DNA from: Zymomonas mobilis
Lineage (GTDB): Bacteria; Pseudomonadota; Alphaproteobacteria; Sphingomonadales; Sphingomonadaceae
Assembly: GCF_006715975.1 (NCBI RefSeq)
Contig: NZ_VFOF01000001.1
Location: 506,001 to 570,000, forward strand
Direction of reading: 5' to 3'
Length of the DNA: 64,000 bases
Below are positions 15,923 to 25,642 of the stretch, piece after piece (within the stretch, counting starts at the first letter, position 1; each line of letters opens with the position of its first letter). The notes beneath the pieces were generated by a model. The model had not been told where the DNA came from. It searched no databases and was given only the letters and a program-made list of their open reading frames with translations. The position numbers and the translations under genes were made by a program.

Positions 15923-16060
15923 CCATTAAAATAGAACTCGAGCGATCAAAGGCGGGGAAGGGTGACTTTCTCCGCCTTTAAATCCTATCAAGATTTCTTA
16001 AAAAAGTTAGGCGATACGGGTTGCACCTTCAGAATCCTGTGCGTATAAATTTTGACTAGT

Positions 16061-16085
16061 GGCAGCCTATTGGCTGCCTTTTTTT
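16061..16085 (+). terminator. Rho-independent terminator between gcrA and argD
   Basis: Perfect 7-bp stem GGCAGCC/GGCTGCC, loop TATT, then T7. A second hairpin (AAAGGCGG 15948-15955 with CCGCCTTT 15972-15979) lies closer to gcrA but lacks a T run. The T-run hairpin ends 70 bases before argD, so it could also act as an argD leader attenuator. Confidence 0.75.
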
Positions 16086-16154
16086 CTTGGTTAGATTTTC
16101 TACGCCTGACGCGGCCCATGCCAGCGCCCGGTCTAGTTGATAGGGAGAATAACT

Positions 16155-17345
16155 ATGGCCATAACGCCGTTAATGCCTGTCTATCCTCGGTGTGCCGTTC
16201 GTCCGGTTCGAGGCGAAGGCTGCTATCTCATCGGTGAGCAGGGCGAACGCTATTTGGATTTTGCTTCAGGTATTGCCGTTAATATTTTAGGACACGGCCA
16301 TCCTCATTTGGTGAAAGCTATTCAGGAGCAGACGGCTACCCTGATGCATGTTTCGAACATGTATGGTTCACCACAAGGCGAAGCCTTTGCTAAGCGCCTT
16401 TTGGGACATTGCTTTGCGGATACCGTATTCTTTACCAATTCTGGTGTTGAAGCTATTGAATGTGCGATTAAGACCGCACGTCGTTTCCACTATGTCAATG
16501 GTAACCCGGAACGCTTTAAGCTGATTGCCTTCTCCAATGCTTTCCATGGTCGGACTTTGGGCGCGATTTCTGCGACCAATCAGCCGAAAATGAGAGATGG
16601 TTTCGAACCGTTATTACCCGGTTTCGAAGTGCTGGAATTCAATGATCTTGCAGCCGCAGAAGCTGCTGTTGACGATCAGACAGCTGGTTTCCTTGTTGAA
16701 CCTATTCAGGGTGAAGGCGGTATTCGTCCGGCAACGGATGAATTCCTGAAAGGCCTGCGTCGCATTTGTGACGAAAAAGGCCTGATGCTGGTATTTGATG
16801 AAGTCCAGTGTGGCTATGGCCGTTCCGGCACATTCTTTGCCCATGAACAATACGGCATCAAACCTGATATCATGGCCGTTGCCAAAGGTATCGGTGGCGG
16901 TTTCCCATTGGGTGCCTGCCTTGCAACCGAATATGCTGCCAAAGGCATGGTATTCGGCACGCATGGTTCAACCTATGGTGGTAACCCGTTGGCTATGGCA
17001 GCAGGCCAGGCTGTTCTTGATATTATCCTTGAAGATGGCTTCTTTGATCATGTCGAGAAAATGGGGAATATTTTGGCAGATAAGCTGGAAGCTATTGTTA
17101 AAAAATATCCTGATCTCTGCGTGGAAGCCCGTGGCCGCGGTTTGATCCGTGGTATCAAATTGTCCGTGCCTTCCCGTGATTTCGTTGCCTATCTGCGCGA
17201 TAACCATGCTTTGTTGACCGTTGCTGCGGCTGATAATGTGGTGCGTGTATTGCCGCCTTTGGTCATCGAAGAAGCGCATATTGTCGAATTCATTGAAAAA
17301 CTGGAAGCTGGCTTGAAAAGCTATGTTCCAGCTAAAGCGGCCTAA
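16155..17345 (+). CDS. argD: Acetylornithine/succinylornithine aminotransferase ArgD
   Basis: The PLP enzyme transaminates N-acetylglutamate semialdehyde to N-acetylornithine in arginine synthesis, and often also serves as succinyl-DAP aminotransferase for lysine. The 396-residue class-III aminotransferase has FDEVQCGYGRSG and AVAKGIGGGFPLGA with the Schiff-base lysine at residue 244. I start at ATG 16155, which has AGGGAG seven bases upstream, rather than an in-frame codon 18 bases earlier. argF follows after 30 bases, forming an arginine operon. With dapD elsewhere in the window, a dual role in lysine synthesis is plausible. Confidence 0.93.
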   Translation: MAITPLMPVYPRCAVRPVRGEGCYLIGEQGERYLDFASGIAVNILGHGHPHLVKAIQEQTATLMHVSNMYGSPQGEAFAKRLLGHCFADTVFFTNSGVEAIECAIKTARRFHYVNGNPERFKLIAFSNAFHGRTLGAISATNQPKMRDGFEPLLPGFEVLEFNDLAAAEAAVDDQTAGFLVEPIQGEGGIRPATDEFLKGLRRICDEKGLMLVFDEVQCGYGRSGTFFAHEQYGIKPDIMAVAKGIGGGFPLGACLATEYAAKGMVFGTHGSTYGGNPLAMAAGQAVLDIILEDGFFDHVEKMGNILADKLEAIVKKYPDLCVEARGRGLIRGIKLSVPSRDFVAYLRDNHALLTVAAADNVVRVLPPLVIEEAHIVEFIEKLEAGLKSYVPAKAA

Positions 17346-17375
17346 TTTTTCGGCCATATAATAAAGGTGGTTGCT

Positions 17376-18317
17376 GTGCCCCATTCAACAAAACGTCGTC
17401 ATTTTCTGAATTTTGCAGATGCTGGCGCAACGGCTGTTAAAGCTATGCTGGCGGATGCTTTGGCGCGCAAGCAAGCGCGAAAAGGCTGGCCAAAAGGACG
17501 TGTTGACGCCGATGCACCGTTAAAAGATTCTATTCTGGGTATGATTTTTGAAAAGAATTCAACCCGGACGCGTGTTTCTTTTGATGTCGGAATGCGGCAG
17601 CTTGGGGGCACAACCATCGTTATGGAATCAGGGTCAACGCAAATTGGCCGTGGTGAAACTATTGCCGATACTGCCCGTGTGTTATCCCGTTTCATTGATG
17701 CGATTATGATCCGAACCGATGATCATGCCAAAATTGAAGAATTGGCGCGTTATGCTTCGGTGCCGGTTATCAATGGTTTGACGGATTTATCCCATCCTTG
17801 CCAGATTATGGCCGATATGCTGACCGTTATCGAGCATAAAGGCAAATTGGAAGGCACCCATTGGGTTTGGTTGGGCGATGGTAATAACGTTTTATATTCT
17901 ATTATCGAAGCCAGCGGTCTTATGGGCTTTTCGGTGACGGCGGCTTGCCCGCATGGCTATGAACCTGATCCGAAATTCATTGAAGCTGCGCGCAAATCGG
18001 GCTGTAATGTTGTGATCACCGATGATCCTTTAAAGGCGGTCAAAGGTGCCGATGTTATCGTGACTGATACATGGATTTCTATGGGGCAAGAGCATGCAGA
18101 AGCTAAAATAGCGGCTATGCAACCCTATCAGGTCAATGAAGCCTTGGTGGCTGAAGCCAGTGATCAGGCCTTATTCCTGCATTGCTTGCCTGCCCATCGC
18201 GGTGAAGAAGTCGTCGATGCCGTGATTGATGGTCCTCAATCAGTGGTTTGGGATGAGGCTGAAAACCGTCTTCATGCCCAGAAGTCGGTCTTGCTCTGGT
18301 CATTAGGCGTTTTATAA
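17376..18317 (+). CDS. argF: Ornithine carbamoyltransferase ArgF
   Basis: This cytosolic enzyme makes citrulline from ornithine and carbamoyl phosphate. The 313-residue protein has the carbamoyl-phosphate motif STRTR (62-66), HPCQ (about 138), and the ornithine-side motif HCLPAHRG (269-276) with the catalytic cysteine. I choose GTG 17376 because AAAGG at 17363-17367 is correctly spaced for it; the in-frame GTG at 17367 lies on that site. It is cotranscribed with argD. A stem-loop with T tract follows. Confidence 0.95.
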   Translation: MPHSTKRRHFLNFADAGATAVKAMLADALARKQARKGWPKGRVDADAPLKDSILGMIFEKNSTRTRVSFDVGMRQLGGTTIVMESGSTQIGRGETIADTARVLSRFIDAIMIRTDDHAKIEELARYASVPVINGLTDLSHPCQIMADMLTVIEHKGKLEGTHWVWLGDGNNVLYSIIEASGLMGFSVTAACPHGYEPDPKFIEAARKSGCNVVITDDPLKAVKGADVIVTDTWISMGQEHAEAKIAAMQPYQVNEALVAEASDQALFLHCLPAHRGEEVVDAVIDGPQSVVWDEAENRLHAQKSVLLWSLGVL

Positions 18318-18393
18318 AATACGGCTTTATATGGCCTAAAAATAAGTATTATCCTGCCTTATCTAGGTAGGATCGCTCATCATATTGAGGAGG

Positions 18394-18426
18394 TAAGCTG
18401 GCATTATTTTTGTCAGCTTACTTTTT
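18394..18426 (+). terminator. Terminator after argF
   Basis: Perfect 7-bp stem TAAGCTG/CAGCTTA with a 13-base loop, followed by CTTTTT. An earlier hairpin without T tract (ATCCTGCC/GGTAGGAT) sits at 18351-18373. Confidence 0.6.
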
Positions 18427-18452
18427 ATGGGTCAGACGATGCGAGGTAAAAA

Positions 18453-19376
18453 ATGAGTGAGCATATCCAGAATAGTCCTTCTGAAAATCTGGATCGTTAT
18501 CTGAGCTTTACGCTGCCTGTGCTGAATGTACGGGGCAGAATGGTACGCTTGAATAGCGTTTTAGACAGAATTCTGTCTTATCACCCTTACCCGTTGTCTT
18601 TGGCGCGTTTTTTGGCTGAGGCCGTGACCCTTACCGGTCTGCTTGGTAGTTTGCTGGAAGATAAAGAAAGCCAGCTGACTCTGCAAATTAGAGCAGAAGG
18701 CGGTGCAGTCGATTTATTGGTATGCGATTTCAAAGATAATATTATTCGCGGTTATCTTGAGTTTAATGCTGAACGTGAAGCGGCTTTACCCGAAAATCTG
18801 GCTTTGACGGATATTGTCGGTGAAGGCTATCTTGCCATTATTTTTGATCAGTCTGCGACCCGTGAACGGTATCAAGGGATTGTGCCTTTGACCGGAGACA
18901 CGCTGGCTTCGGCGGTTGAAAATTACTTTACCCAGTCCGACCAAATCCCGACTTTGATCAGGATTGCAGTCAAGCCGCCAGAAAATGGGCGCGGCTGGAT
19001 ATCGGGGGGGCTGCTGTTACAGCATTTACCCAAGAATGAAGTCGATGGAGAAAGATTAACGCATCAAGGGCTGGATAATCCTGATTGGGATCATGTTCGA
19101 ACCTTGGGTGAAACGATTAAGCCTGAAGAACTGACTGAACCCGCCTTGAGCTGTGAAGATATTGTTTGGCGGCTGTTCCACGAAGAAAAGCCCATCAACA
19201 TCACCGGATCGGAAGCTTTCTCGACCTTATGTCGTTGTGATGAAGAGCGCTTCAAAAAAATTATCATGCGTTTCCCGAAAGAACAGCGTGCTGAAATGTG
19301 CGATGAAGATGGCCTCATTCAAATCGATTGTGAGTTTTGTGGTCAGCATTATACTTTCCCTGGCGATATCGACTGA
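18453..19376 (+). CDS. hslO: Redox-regulated chaperone Hsp33 (HslO)
   Basis: The 307-residue holdase is activated by oxidation of its C-terminal zinc centre and protects proteins from oxidative unfolding in the cytosol. The zinc ligands are visible as CRC (Cys260, Cys262) and CEFC (Cys293, Cys296), the CXC...CXXC arrangement of the family. The N-terminal core matches Hsp33 (YLSFTLPVLNVRGRMVRL, SGGLLLQHLP). The start has GAGGT upstream. It lies directly after the arginine operon but behind a terminator. Confidence 0.95.
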   Translation: MSEHIQNSPSENLDRYLSFTLPVLNVRGRMVRLNSVLDRILSYHPYPLSLARFLAEAVTLTGLLGSLLEDKESQLTLQIRAEGGAVDLLVCDFKDNIIRGYLEFNAEREAALPENLALTDIVGEGYLAIIFDQSATRERYQGIVPLTGDTLASAVENYFTQSDQIPTLIRIAVKPPENGRGWISGGLLLQHLPKNEVDGERLTHQGLDNPDWDHVRTLGETIKPEELTEPALSCEDIVWRLFHEEKPINITGSEAFSTLCRCDEERFKKIIMRFPKEQRAEMCDEDGLIQIDCEFCGQHYTFPGDID

Positions 19377-19452
19377 ATTATCGGCATATTTTGATGGGTG
19401 GATGGAGAGACGCTTTTGCTGTCTATAGAAATACTCTATAAAGCATGGCTAT

Positions 19453-21435
19453 ATGTCAGATGATCTCTTCAAATCTACCGTAACCCCTTCTGCCGATAGC
19501 TATAATGCTGATTCTATTGAAGTTTTAGAAGGGCTGGAGCCTATTCGGCGCCGACCCGGCATGTATATCGGCGGAACTGATGAACGTGCTTTTCATCACT
19601 TGGCAGCCGAAGTCCTTGATAATGCGATGGACGAGGCTGTCGCAGGCCATGCGACCCGTATCGAAGTCAGTCTGGAAACAGGCAACCGTCTGACGATTGT
19701 CGATAACGGGCGCGGGATTCCCATTGATCCCCATCCCAAATTTCCAGACAAGTCAGCGTTAGAAGTCATTTTGACAACGCTTCATTCCGGCGGAAAATTT
19801 TCAAATAAAGCTTATGCAACCTCTGGCGGTTTGCATGGTGTCGGGATTTCGGTTGTCAACGCATTGTCATCGGAAACGACTGTTGAAGTAGCGCGCAATC
19901 GACTGCTTTATCGTCAGTCTTTTTCCCGAGGTATTCCGGTTGCGCCTTTGGAGCAGGTGGGTAATGCGCCTAACCGGCGAGGGACTTCCGTTTCCTTTAT
20001 TCCTGACACTGAAATTTTCGGGAAAAACCTGCATTTCAAACCGGCTAAATTATATCGTTTGGTGCGTTCCAAAGCATATCTCTTTGCTGGTGTTGAAATT
20101 ATATGGCGTTGTAATCCGACCCTTGTGTCAGAAGACGTGCCTGAAAAAGCAACGCTTCATTTCCCCGGTGGGCTGGCTGATTATCTGAAAGAAGAAATCG
20201 GTAAAAGGGAATGTGCGACCAAAGAATTTTTTACAGGTCGCCAAAGCTTTTCTGACGAAGATGGATCGGTTGAATGGGCTGTGGCTTGGCCGTTATGGTC
20301 TGAAGGCTCTTCTCTTTATTATTGTAATACGATTCCAACGCCTGATGGCGGCACCCATGAGCAAGGCTTGCGGTTAGCGTTGGTCAGAGGGCTGCGCGCT
20401 TTTGGTGAATTAGTTGGCTTGAAAAAAGCCAAGGATATTGCGCCCGAAGATGTCATCGTGGGTGCCGATATGGCGTTGTCTCTGTTTATTCGTGAGCCAC
20501 AATTCCAAAGCCAGACGAAAGACCGCCTGACTAATCCGCAAGTGGCGGGTTTGGTTGAGAAAGCTATCCGTGACCATTTCGATCATTTTTTGACCGATGA
20601 TATGGAGCGTGGACGAGCTTTGATCGGCTTTATTATGGAGCGGATGGAAGAGCGTCTGAGACGGCGGGCTGAACGAGATATCAAACGGAAAACGATAACC
20701 GCAGCGCGAAAATTACGCCTGCCTGGTAAGTTGACCGATTGTAGCCAAGATACAGCCGAAAATAGCGAATTGTTTATTGTCGAGGGCGATTCTGCTGGCG
20801 GTTCTGCCAAGCAGGCAAGAGACCGGAAAACGCAGGCGATTTTGCCTATCCGAGGAAAAATTTTGAATGTCGCCGCGGCAACTAACGCCAAAATTTTAGC
20901 CAATCAGGAAATATCGGATATCACACAGGCTTTGGGATGCGGTGTGCGTGATCGTTGTGACGCGCAATCGCTTCGCTATGAGCGTATTATCATTATGTCT
21001 GATGCTGATGTTGACGGCGCCCATATCGCGACCTTGCTGATGACCTTTTTCTTTCGCGAAATGGCGGAGATTGTTCGTAACGGACACATCTATTTGGCTC
21101 AGCCGCCTCTCTATCGTTTAAAGGCGGGTGCCAAGACGTTGTATGCCCGTGATAATAGTCATCGGATCGAATTGGAAAAAACAGCTTTTAAGGGGCGGAA
21201 GGTCGAAGTTTCACGCTTTAAGGGCTTAGGTGAGATGAATCCTCAGCAATTGCGGGAAACCACGATGGATCCGAAAACCCGTAGCTTGTTAAGGGTGACT
21301 TTGCCTAAAGATTATCAGGACAGAATAAAAATATCGGAATTAGTCGATCGTTTGATGGGACGGCAGCCTGAGCATCGCTTTGCTTTTATTCAGGCTAATG
21401 CAGCCCAATTCGATGAAGCTGCTATGGATATTTAG
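19453..21435 (+). CDS. parE: DNA topoisomerase IV subunit B (ParE)
   Basis: The 660-residue ATPase subunit of topoisomerase IV decatenates daughter chromosomes together with ParC, which is not in this window. It has the GHKL ATP site (AEVLDNAMDEA, DNGRGIP, GGLHGVGISVVNAL), the transducer, and the TOPRIM motif IVEGDSAGGSAKQARDRKTQ (about 441-460), then DADVDGAHI. It lacks the roughly 170-residue insert near the C-terminus of some GyrB proteins, and the residues after EGDSAGGSAK fit ParE. The ribosome-binding site is weak. Confidence 0.92.
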   Translation: MSDDLFKSTVTPSADSYNADSIEVLEGLEPIRRRPGMYIGGTDERAFHHLAAEVLDNAMDEAVAGHATRIEVSLETGNRLTIVDNGRGIPIDPHPKFPDKSALEVILTTLHSGGKFSNKAYATSGGLHGVGISVVNALSSETTVEVARNRLLYRQSFSRGIPVAPLEQVGNAPNRRGTSVSFIPDTEIFGKNLHFKPAKLYRLVRSKAYLFAGVEIIWRCNPTLVSEDVPEKATLHFPGGLADYLKEEIGKRECATKEFFTGRQSFSDEDGSVEWAVAWPLWSEGSSLYYCNTIPTPDGGTHEQGLRLALVRGLRAFGELVGLKKAKDIAPEDVIVGADMALSLFIREPQFQSQTKDRLTNPQVAGLVEKAIRDHFDHFLTDDMERGRALIGFIMERMEERLRRRAERDIKRKTITAARKLRLPGKLTDCSQDTAENSELFIVEGDSAGGSAKQARDRKTQAILPIRGKILNVAAATNAKILANQEISDITQALGCGVRDRCDAQSLRYERIIIMSDADVDGAHIATLLMTFFFREMAEIVRNGHIYLAQPPLYRLKAGAKTLYARDNSHRIELEKTAFKGRKVEVSRFKGLGEMNPQQLRETTMDPKTRSLLRVTLPKDYQDRIKISELVDRLMGRQPEHRFAFIQANAAQFDEAAMDI

Positions 21436-21486
21436 CCTGAATAAAACCTGCGTCAAATAATGCTGATGTCTTTCAGGAAACTGAAA

Positions 21487-21512
21487 TTCCGCCATCATGA
21501 CTGATGGCGGAA
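21487..21512. repeat. Perfect 11-bp inverted repeat between parE and marC
   Basis: TTCCGCCATCA and TGATGGCGGAA are separated by TGAC. Neither side has a T tract, so it is a poor intrinsic terminator, though it sits between convergent genes where a terminator is expected. Confidence 0.6.
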
Positions 21513-21630
21513 CTTGGACAATCTGCATCGTGGAACGGATCCACCATGCTTTTTTTGTAAGCGTATTCACTGTATAAGACAAGGAAAGAGCAGTAGCGTC
21601 ACAATAAAAAATAACTTTAGTGAATAAATC

Positions 21631-22257
21631 TTAAAAATGAAAAAATTCTTTTAAGCCTTCTAGAATAAATTGTATGGCTAAAGCCGCCAAGATCAATCCT
21701 AATACACGGGTTATCATCGCTTCCGCGCGGCGACCAAGTATCCGCATAATCGGACCGGCTAGAATAAGTGACACGACCATCAGTATTTGAACTGCACCCA
21801 ATGCTGAAAAGACGATGGCGCGTCGTTCCCAATTTTCTGTTTTGGAAATCAGCAACATCATCGTTGCAATTGCACCGGGCCCCGCAATCATCGGAATTGC
21901 CATTGGGAAAACCGAAATATCTTCAGCTTCGGCCGGTATCTTTTTAACCTGTCTTGCCCGATCTTCTCTTTTTTGGGTGCGTTTTTCAAAGACCATTTCG
22001 ATAGCAGTCAACAACACCAATATGCCGCCTGCAATCTGAAATGCGGCCAAACCAATGCCAACTGCACTAAGGAAGCTTTCGCCGAATAAACCGAAAAATA
22101 CCAGAACCCCAGAGGCAATAAGAACGGCTCTTATCGCCATAGCCCGTTGTTCAGCGGGGGAGGCCGCTTTGGTAAGGCTTGCGAAAATCGGGGCGCATCC
22201 TGGCACATCGATGACCACAAACAGCGAGATAAATGTTGAGACAAAGAGAGTTAGCAT
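21631..22257 (-). CDS. MarC family integral membrane protein
   Basis: This 208-residue protein has six predicted membrane segments in two homologous halves and the family patterns FVVIDVPGCAPIF, AFQIAGGILVLLTAIEMV and FPMAIPMIAGPGAIATMM. The biochemical role of MarC/UPF0056 proteins is not established; the old link to multiple antibiotic resistance was withdrawn. It is monocistronic on the minus strand, convergent with parE. Confidence 0.9.
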   Translation of the reverse strand: MLTLFVSTFISLFVVIDVPGCAPIFASLTKAASPAEQRAMAIRAVLIASGVLVFFGLFGESFLSAVGIGLAAFQIAGGILVLLTAIEMVFEKRTQKREDRARQVKKIPAEAEDISVFPMAIPMIAGPGAIATMMLLISKTENWERRAIVFSALGAVQILMVVSLILAGPIMRILGRRAEAMITRVLGLILAALAIQFILEGLKEFFHF

Positions 22258-22447
22258 AAATAAAAGCTCAAAAAGCCAGACAAAAAAGAAACGCCGTCAA
22301 TACGCTTGCCATTACCGAAATTCAAAGAGAAAATTATAATTTTTTTATTAAAATGGGCAATAATCTATCTGCCATTTTATTGTGTTATATTATCTTTTCA
22401 AGATAAAATTAAAAATTTTATGTCATGAAACGGTAATTTTTATCACT

Positions 22448-22774
22448 TTATATATCGCCGTTAGTGAATCCATGGAACGGCATCATGTAAATATGGCTGA
22501 CCATTTGGGGAATAATAAACTGGTTGATGATAAGAATAGCCATCAGCACCACAGCCGGAGAGAGGTCGATCGCGCCAAAATCAGGTAATATCTTGCGAAT
22601 CGGTCGGTAAAGCGGTTCGGTTAACTGATCAAGCGTATAGACAATTTTACGAACAAATTCGTTGTCAGAATTAATGACATTAAAAGCGATGAGCCATGAG
22701 CATAAAGCCTGAATCAAAATAACCCACCACAATATATTGAGCATAAAATATATGATTTGTAATATTAAAACCAT
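22448..22774 (-). CDS. YggT family membrane protein
   Basis: This 108-residue protein has two hydrophobic regions (about 3-28 and 68-90) around a short loop carrying LTEPLYRPIRKILPDFGAID, the hallmark of YggT proteins. The family is associated with osmotic stress, cytochrome maturation or division-site positioning in different bacteria; the role here is not determined. It lies just downstream of the zinc-ribbon/DUF3426 gene (24-base gap) on the same strand and is probably cotranscribed with it. Confidence 0.9.
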   Translation of the reverse strand: MVLILQIIYFMLNILWWVILIQALCSWLIAFNVINSDNEFVRKIVYTLDQLTEPLYRPIRKILPDFGAIDLSPAVVLMAILIINQFIIPQMVSHIYMMPFHGFTNGDI

Positions 22775-22798
22775 TTAATATCATCCTGATTACTGGAA

Positions 22799-23857
22799 TT
22801 ATTTGCCTGGTGCCGATAGAAAATCAATGCTGATATTCTTGGCTGTGGGAGGAATGTTAAAAGTAGCGCTATCGAATTGAGCGACTTCTTCTGGTTTTAA
22901 ACTAGCGATTGGCGCAGGCGCGACCCAATTGAAAACAGATTGGCCTTTGTCATCGAGAAGGTCGATCCGTATGTCCGGCACCTTCAAGGGTTTGCTGTCG
23001 TGATTGACGATTTGCCCCGAGATAGACAGAAGTTCGTTATTGCTATTGGTGCGATGTCTTTCATTGGTGACATGCTCAATCGTCAAAGTATTCTCGGCTG
23101 TTTTGGCGGCTACCGATGCGGCAGTAGACGGCTTTTTATGCACAAAATAATAAGTAGTTGCAGCAATAAGCAAAACGATGAGGGCTGCAGCACTTCCCAA
23201 GACCCAGCTTTTCATCCATGGCTTTGTCGGATTGGCAGGCAAAGAAGCCCGACGGTTCCGGTAATCATAATTCTGGCTAAGATCCTCTTCCGGATCATTT
23301 GAAAAATCATATTCAGGGCTGGAAGAAGAAAGCTTGTAACTGAAGGATAAGAAACTTTCAGAATCGGGTTGTTGTGCTGAAAAGACATCCGTTTCAGTTT
23401 CGGCCGTTTTATCTTTGCCGGATGTAAAAGGTTTTTCCTGTGCAGACTGTCCCGCAGAAAAAGAGGCTGATTCCGTTTTGGGCTCGTTTTTTTCTTCCTG
23501 CACCGGAACCGCAAATTTTGTCGAAAAATTATTTGGTGCTATTTTTTCTGCGACATTCTCATCGAATGATGATGGGATATCTTGGTCTTTGTCAGAAGAA
23601 GAAGGCTGTTGCGATAAGGAGGATTCAAAATTTTCCTTGGGCGTGTTTTCTTCCTGAAGAGCATCTTCTGAAGAGGAAGAAACAGAATTTTCTGTATTTT
23701 TTGATTCAGAGATCGATGGTTCTGTATCATCACGACTATCAGGATAAGCGATCCAGCTATGACCGCAACTGGCACAACGAACGCGACGACCATTGGTCGT
23801 AATCATGCCATCTTGAACTTCATAATGGGTATGGCAGGCTGGACAGGTTAAAATCAT
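22799..23857 (-). CDS. MJ0042-type zinc-ribbon and DUF3426 membrane protein
   Basis: This 352-residue protein begins with a zinc ribbon, CPACHTHYEV...VRCASCGHSW (Cys 5, 8, 28 and 31 approx.). A long acidic, Ser-rich, disordered middle (about 45-205) follows, then a single membrane helix (about 215-237) and a C-terminal domain of the DUF3426 type (ISGQIVNHDSKPLKVPDIRI). I start at ATG 23857, which puts the zinc ribbon at the N-terminus and has AGAAGAG upstream, rather than 18 codons earlier. It is divergent from ftsEX. The cytosolic ribbon joined to an exported beta domain suggests envelope signalling; the function is unknown. Confidence 0.88.
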   Translation of the reverse strand: MILTCPACHTHYEVQDGMITTNGRRVRCASCGHSWIAYPDSRDDTEPSISESKNTENSVSSSSEDALQEENTPKENFESSLSQQPSSSDKDQDIPSSFDENVAEKIAPNNFSTKFAVPVQEEKNEPKTESASFSAGQSAQEKPFTSGKDKTAETETDVFSAQQPDSESFLSFSYKLSSSSPEYDFSNDPEEDLSQNYDYRNRRASLPANPTKPWMKSWVLGSAAALIVLLIAATTYYFVHKKPSTAASVAAKTAENTLTIEHVTNERHRTNSNNELLSISGQIVNHDSKPLKVPDIRIDLLDDKGQSVFNWVAPAPIASLKPEEVAQFDSATFNIPPTAKNISIDFLSAPGK

Positions 23858-24062
23858 GGCTCTTCTACGCTTGTATGAGGAGTATTTATGCCACTTAATC
23901 CGGTAAAGCACGCCTTGCTGACCGGAGCAAGCATCCGGTTGTTCGGAATGAGAACTGCTTTTTCCAAAACATGCTCAATAATAAGGTGCTTTACTGATAT
24001 AAAGGCATTTTTTAATTTTGTCTTGTGGGATAGTTTACTTTGTTTTTAAAAAAGAGGCCTTT

Positions 24063-24764
24063 TTGAGCGCTATCGTTCAGTTTGATCATGTCCATTTTGC
24101 TTATAATGCAGGGACAGATATTTTATCCGATCTCAATCTGACATTTTTGCCAGGACAATTTTATTTTGTCACGGGCGCATCAGGGGCGGGCAAAACATCT
24201 CTGTTGAAAATGATCTATTTGGCATTGCGTCCTTATCGAGGCACTGTCCGGATATTTGGTGAAGACATAATGACTTTGCCGGAGCGCTATATCCCAGCTC
24301 TGAGGCAGCGTATTGGCATTGTATTTCAAGATTTTCGCTTAATCCCCGAGCTGAATGTTTTTGATAACATTGCGTTGCCTTTGCGGTTGGATAGAAAAAA
24401 AGAAAGCTTTATCCGTTCCACAGTTGGCCGAATTTTAATGCAGATTGATTTGCCAGATAAGGCGTTTCATTTTCCTGAAACTTTGTCCGGTGGTGAGCAG
24501 CAAAGGATAGCCATTGCGCGGGCGCTTATCCGTCGTCCTGAAATATTGGTAGCAGATGAACCGACGGGTAATATTGATGTCGGACTGGCAACGTCTATTT
24601 TGCATTTGTTATCAGCGCTGAGCAAAAGAGGCATGACGGTTATTATGGCAACCCATGACACGCATCTATTAGATAGAGTTCCAGGTGCCAGACATATCCG
24701 TTTAGGGAAAAAAGGCAGAGTGGAATCTGTGGCGCTTCTTGACCAATGGTCGCCTGTGAAATGA
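24063..24764 (+). CDS. ftsE: Cell-division ATP-binding protein FtsE
   Basis: The 233-residue ABC ATPase works with FtsX at the divisome to control periplasmic peptidoglycan hydrolases. It has Walker A GASGAGKTS (38-46), signature LSGGEQQR (about 141-148), Walker B ILVADEPTGN and the H-loop ATHD. The best start is TTG 24063 with AAGAGG five bases upstream, giving an N-terminus of MSAIVQFDHV; earlier in-frame codons lack a binding site. The stop overlaps the ftsX start (ATGA). Confidence 0.93.
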   Translation: MSAIVQFDHVHFAYNAGTDILSDLNLTFLPGQFYFVTGASGAGKTSLLKMIYLALRPYRGTVRIFGEDIMTLPERYIPALRQRIGIVFQDFRLIPELNVFDNIALPLRLDRKKESFIRSTVGRILMQIDLPDKAFHFPETLSGGEQQRIAIARALIRRPEILVADEPTGNIDVGLATSILHLLSALSKRGMTVIMATHDTHLLDRVPGARHIRLGKKGRVESVALLDQWSPVK

Positions 24765-25642
24765 AAAAGCCGCAACTATTCACATTTCCTGATCAAAATC
24801 TTTTGGGAGAGGCGCCTCTTTCAAAAACGCTTTCATGGCTTGTCGCCTTGATGGTGGCGCTGATGGCCTTGGCGTTGCTTTTCGCTGTAGCGGTTCACCA
24901 GAGAGCTGTTTTTTTACACGGCCAGTTGGCTGATCGTTTGACGGTTCAGATTATTGAGGCCGATCCCGCCAGTCGAGATAGGCAGAAAGACACGGCGGTT
25001 GCAATATTACAAACTTTGCCTTCGGTTAAATCGGTTCATGCTTTGTCTCAGCAGGAATTAGAAAAACTGGTTGAACCATGGTTGGGGCCTGATGCTGAAT
25101 CCGAGATCACTTTACCGGCCTTGGTCGACTTTACGATTTTACCTCATGGAAATCGGCAGTTAATCGCAGAGAAAATACATCGCGTTGCCCCGTCTGCGTC
25201 ATTAGATGACCACGGTTCGAGTGGGGCTGCTTTGTTGGCTTTTTTAGATTTGGTAACCGGATTACTGTGGGGCGTTATCTTTTCGATCGCCATTGCAACA
25301 ATCGCGATTATCGCCTTGGCTGTCCGTTCAGCGGTTAATAGCTGTCAGGATAAAATAATCTTGTTGTCCTTGTTGGGTGCTGAACGAAGCCGGATTGCCG
25401 GATTATTTCGATACAAAACCGGATATGCGGTTTTAAAGGGCAGTATTGTCGGGAGTGGGATCGCCGTTTTGTCTGCTATTTTATGTATCCGTTTATTGGT
25501 CGCTTTACCGACGCCTATTTTACATTCTGACAATATAAATTTTTTGCCACTGTTTTTTATCGCTTTTTTACCTATGGTGGCCGTTATAATAGGCGTTATG
25601 ACAGCTCATATAATCGTTTTGCGGATGGTTGAAAAAAAATGA
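24761..25642 (+). CDS. ftsX: Cell-division membrane protein FtsX
   Basis: This 293-residue ABC permease-like protein has the FtsX layout: a short cytosolic N-terminus, TM1 (about 27-50), a periplasmic domain (LADRLTVQIIEADPASRDRQ; EKLVEPWLG) and three C-terminal membrane segments (about 165-190, 210-240 and 260-285). It transmits the ATPase cycle of FtsE across the inner membrane to wall hydrolases. It starts at the ATG overlapping the ftsE stop, and the next gene overlaps or abuts its end. Confidence 0.92.
   Translation: MKKPQLFTFPDQNLLGEAPLSKTLSWLVALMVALMALALLFAVAVHQRAVFLHGQLADRLTVQIIEADPASRDRQKDTAVAILQTLPSVKSVHALSQQELEKLVEPWLGPDAESEITLPALVDFTILPHGNRQLIAEKIHRVAPSASLDDHGSSGAALLAFLDLVTGLLWGVIFSIAIATIAIIALAVRSAVNSCQDKIILLSLLGAERSRIAGLFRYKTGYAVLKGSIVGSGIAVLSAILCIRLLVALPTPILHSDNINFLPLFFIAFLPMVAVIIGVMTAHIIVLRMVEKK

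Noticed and set aside
22382-22588. 68-codon plus-strand frame opposite yggT
   Set aside because: It lies mostly antisense to a well-supported YggT gene.
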